Assembly (NCBI GenBank): GCA_015523685.1
Contig: WAJW01000110.1
Location: forward strand, 1-7,484
DNA from: Archaeoglobaceae archaeon
Lineage (GTDB): Archaea; Halobacteriota; Archaeoglobi; Archaeoglobales; JdFR-42
Direction: 5' to 3'
DNA: 7,484 nucleotides
Part shown: in pieces, positions 6,501 to 7,484 of the stretch
How positions within the stretch are numbered: position 1 is the stretch's first letter
How the letters are laid out: each line of letters opens with the position of its first letter
Made by a program: the position numbers and the translations under genes
The notes under the pieces: model-generated
Told to the model about the DNA's origin: nothing
What the model saw: the letters and a program-made list of their open reading frames with translations, nothing else
Database searches by the model: none

Positions 6501-6785
6501 GAGGGCCATCATCAATCCGAATGAGGTTTTACCAACTCCGGTTGTCGCCACTGCAGTAAAACTCTCCCCAAAAAATACCCTTTTTGCCCAGAATTTCTGG
6601 ACACTCCTCAATTCCCCCACAGATTTTTTAAAAAACTCAGAGAATTCATAAAACTCCCTGGGTGTGAAATACCTTTCAAAAAACTCGTTTTTCTTACCAC
6701 ATCTTCCTTTCAATGCTTCCTCAACACTGAGATCTCCTCCACAGACACCACATAGCCCCGAGTAAATAACGTTCGGCGCCCTCAC
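3537..6785 (-). CDS. rgy: Reverse gyrase
   Basis: This 1082-residue fusion of a helicase-like ATPase and a type IA topoisomerase introduces positive supercoils into DNA and is diagnostic of hyperthermophiles. N-terminal half: cysteines C12, C15 and C29 of the first zinc finger; Walker A ATTGVGKTS (80-88, K86); the DEAD-like VDDVD (193-197); STATA (233-237); and motif VI QGSGRTSR (447-454). Topoisomerase half: TOPRIM motif FIVESPTKAKQ (E529), second zinc finger C605/C608...C619/C622, acidic TDPDAEGE (651-658), and catalytic tyrosine Y831 in GLITYHRTDS. Length fits the family, and no intein or frameshift is seen. Two oddities: no fourth cysteine is visible in the first finger, and the usual APTGVGKT has threonine for proline at 81. 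Start is GTG 6783-6785 with no Shine-Dalgarno; a TATA box about 21 bp upstream suggests a leaderless message. It follows trxB by 47 bp on the same strand. Family certain; A. fulgidus-like by memory. Confidence 0.98.
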   Translation of the reverse strand: MRAPNVIYSGLCGVCGGDLSVEEALKGRCGKKNEFFERYFTPREFYEFSEFFKKSVGELRSVQKFWAKRVFFGESFTAVATTGVGKTSFGLMMALFMALKKRRSYVLFPTTLLLNQAVSMIRSFAEKQDIDLSINEDGGDVRVIYYHSGLKKAGEKFFHLLDEGEFEILVTTPQFLSRHFERLRETVFDFIFVDDVDSILRASKNVERILVLLGFRKHGDKWTGSSRGVLIVSTATARSGKKTRILRKLLNFDVGSSAHTMRNIEDVFVSTEDLSVLKEILRKAGKGGIIYTESSERSEEIYRSLKGEFRTGLVTGRRKEDYRRFERGEIDYLVGTAHYYGLLVRGLDLPEKIRYCVFVSAPVMRFRIEDVENAGPGMVRALAVIFRGDEEVKGLLKYLPEIEKDSEKLLKLKKAIKNAMERGSAGERDIVFVDGELVFPDVRTYIQGSGRTSRMFSGGITKGISFLMEDDERILRAFRERAKLYDIEFKSLGEVDLEAVMKEVNLTREKCRERTGFEDKIKPTLFIVESPTKAKQISRFFGHPAIKILTEDDGSAIAYEVATPDEILIVTASLGHVTDLVPDRGFFGVELNGDFTPVYGTIKRCRSCGHQFTDERKDCPKCHSYEIDDTKGRIEALRKLAVEAGRVVIGTDPDAEGEKIAWDLKNLLSGSGEIKRAEFHEVTKKGVLKALRNLRDVDENLVASQIVRRIEDRWIGFILSRILWKKFNDHSLSAGRAQTPVLGWIVERARKSRRRKRIGFIKELGLSVDDPPSNRIEIEISAMFERDEEKTPPPPYTTDAMMRDAVSILKIPVKEAMEIAQNLFETGLITYHRTDSTRVSEDGLRVAIEFLGKDATLREWAREGAHECIRPTKPLDRDTLYRLIQEGVIQVEGLSWRHFALYDLIFRRFMASQCPPVRIRRMGYRVRYGGGEIHEERIVRAEGRGYELYRWGFGVRDPLPEGKFTFDVEIRHVPSVPLYTQSEIVHMMREKGIGRSSTYATIVEKLFARGYIRDNKGRIFPTRLGRRVFSFLNSRFGNLVSEERTRLLMNKMDAIGRGEMEYHAALEELYREVTALPEQDII

Positions 6786-6798
6786 ATGAGCGGAATCG

Positions 6799-6814
6799 AT
6801 ATTTTAAAATAAAA
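6799..6814 (-). promoter_or_regulatory. Probable TATA box of rgy
   Basis: The 47-bp gap between trxB and rgy carries, on the - strand, TTTTATTTTAAAATAT, centred about 21 bp before the rgy GTG. That is close to the distance from an archaeal TATA box to the transcription start, so rgy is probably transcribed from its own promoter as a leaderless message and not only by readthrough from trxB. The core ATTTTAAAAT is self-complementary, so direction is set by context. Confidence 0.6.
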
Positions 6815-6832
6815 CAGTTTCCGGTTCTTATG

Positions 6833-7484
6833 TTATTCGTACTCCGAACTTCCCTTTATATAGTGAAATGCTGATACCGCCGCAATTGCTCCATCCGCGC
6901 ACGCAGTCACAATTTGCTTTAGAGGATTGTTGCACACATCTCCGGCAGCAAAAACTCCGGGGACGTTTGTTTTCTGCTCTCTGTCCACCACGATGTACCC
7001 CTCTTCATTCAACTCCACACCGAGATTCTTGAGAAAATCCGTAACGGGAACATTACCTATCGCGATAAAGATTCCGTCCACCCTGACCTTGCTCTCTTCT
7101 CCCGTCTTTCTGTTCAGAAGTATAACCTCTTCTACCTTCATCTCGCCCCTGATCTCCTTAACGACGGAATTCCATATTATCGGTATACCCATCTCCCTGA
7201 CCTTTTCCTGAAGAATCTTTTCTGCCCTGAACTCATCTCTTCTGTGAACTATTGTTGGATTCACTCCCTGATTCCTGAGATATATCGCCTCAGTAAGAGC
7301 TGTGTTCCCCCCACCGACAACAAGTACCTTCTTACCTCTGAAAAACGGAGCATCACAGGTTGCACAGTAGCTCACACCCCTCCCCGTGAACTCCTTCTCT
7401 CCGGGAACCTCGAGTTTTTTGTAACCAGCACCGGATGCAATAATCACAGCCCTGCAGTCATAACTCCCTTTATCACCCATGACC
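6833..7484 (-). CDS. trxB: Thioredoxin reductase (NADPH), C-terminal part, truncated by window end
   Basis: At least 215 residues of a normally about 300-residue flavoenzyme are present. The frame is open to the last base; the ATG at 7478-7480 is an internal methionine, and the N-terminal FAD-binding GxGxxG lies outside. The enzyme passes electrons from NADPH via FAD and a redox disulfide to thioredoxin or a glutaredoxin-like partner in the cytoplasm. Visible motifs, counted from that Met: ASGAGYKKLEVPGE (15-28), the redox-active CATC (39-42), the NADPH-binding GGGNTA (56-61, in place of the commoner GGGDSA), HRRDEFRA (79-86), whose arginines usually contact the NADPH phosphate, and the FAD-binding AAGDVCNNPLKQ (178-189). 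No residue needed for function is missing in the visible part. It lies upstream of rgy in the same direction; its promoter is outside the window. Confidence 0.95.
   Translation of the reverse strand, partial: VMGDKGSYDCRAVIIASGAGYKKLEVPGEKEFTGRGVSYCATCDAPFFRGKKVLVVGGGNTALTEAIYLRNQGVNPTIVHRRDEFRAEKILQEKVREMGIPIIWNSVVKEIRGEMKVEEVILLNRKTGEESKVRVDGIFIAIGNVPVTDFLKNLGVELNEEGYIVVDREQKTNVPGVFAAGDVCNNPLKQIVTACADGAIAAVSAFHYIKGSSEYE

Noticed and set aside
3537..6785. Intein, frameshift or split in reverse gyrase, as found in some archaea
   Set aside because: All helicase and topoisomerase motifs follow in one frame with normal spacing and total length, so the gene appears intact.
3537..7484. A functional reverse gyrase-thioredoxin reductase operon
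   Set aside because: The genes are co-directional with a 47-bp gap, but rgy seems to have its own TATA box and no known pathway joins them; adjacency alone is not evidence.

Overview
The window looks like a piece of chromosome from a hyperthermophilic euryarchaeon, most likely of the Archaeoglobales (Archaeoglobus/Geoglobus/Ferroglobus group). The evidence is a full-length reverse gyrase, the hallmark enzyme of hyperthermophiles, which reads much like the Archaeoglobus fulgidus enzyme as I remember it. An archaeal-type FtsZ2, archaeal TATA-like promoters and a pilin-like surface protein agree with this. The genus is an inference from memory; no search was run. The first 25 bases are not biological. 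They are the 3' end of an Illumina Nextera Read 2 transposase adapter, so genomic sequence begins at base 26 of an incompletely trimmed contig.

Layout from left to right: (1) the 3' half of a nicotinate phosphoribosyltransferase gene (pncB, + strand, cut by the contig edge); (2) a membrane-anchored, pilin-like secreted protein on the - strand, its 3' end overlapping pncB; (3) a small metallo-beta-lactamase-fold hydrolase on the + strand, divergent from (2) across a very short shared promoter region; (4) ftsZ2 on the - strand, its 3' end overlapping the hydrolase gene; (5) a 57-residue ribbon-helix-helix gene, cdrS, directly upstream of ftsZ2 and forming a two-gene operon with it; (6) a 212-bp intergenic region holding the operon promoter and a striking helically phased array of GACA/TGTC half-sites; (7) reverse gyrase (rgy, - strand, 1082 aa); (8) the C-terminal two thirds of thioredoxin reductase (trxB, - strand), cut by the window end.

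The coherent unit is cdrS-ftsZ2. A small DNA-binding regulator and the tubulin-like division GTPase share one promoter, an arrangement reported as widely conserved in archaea. The repeats just downstream of its TATA box are the best candidate in this window for something not described: they look like the autoregulatory operator of CdrS. The other genes (NAD salvage, DNA topology, redox) are housekeeping neighbours with no obvious pathway link. Genes are packed tightly, with two convergent 3' overlaps of 7 and 8 bp. I see no rRNA, tRNA, CRISPR array, natural insertion sequence or defence system.
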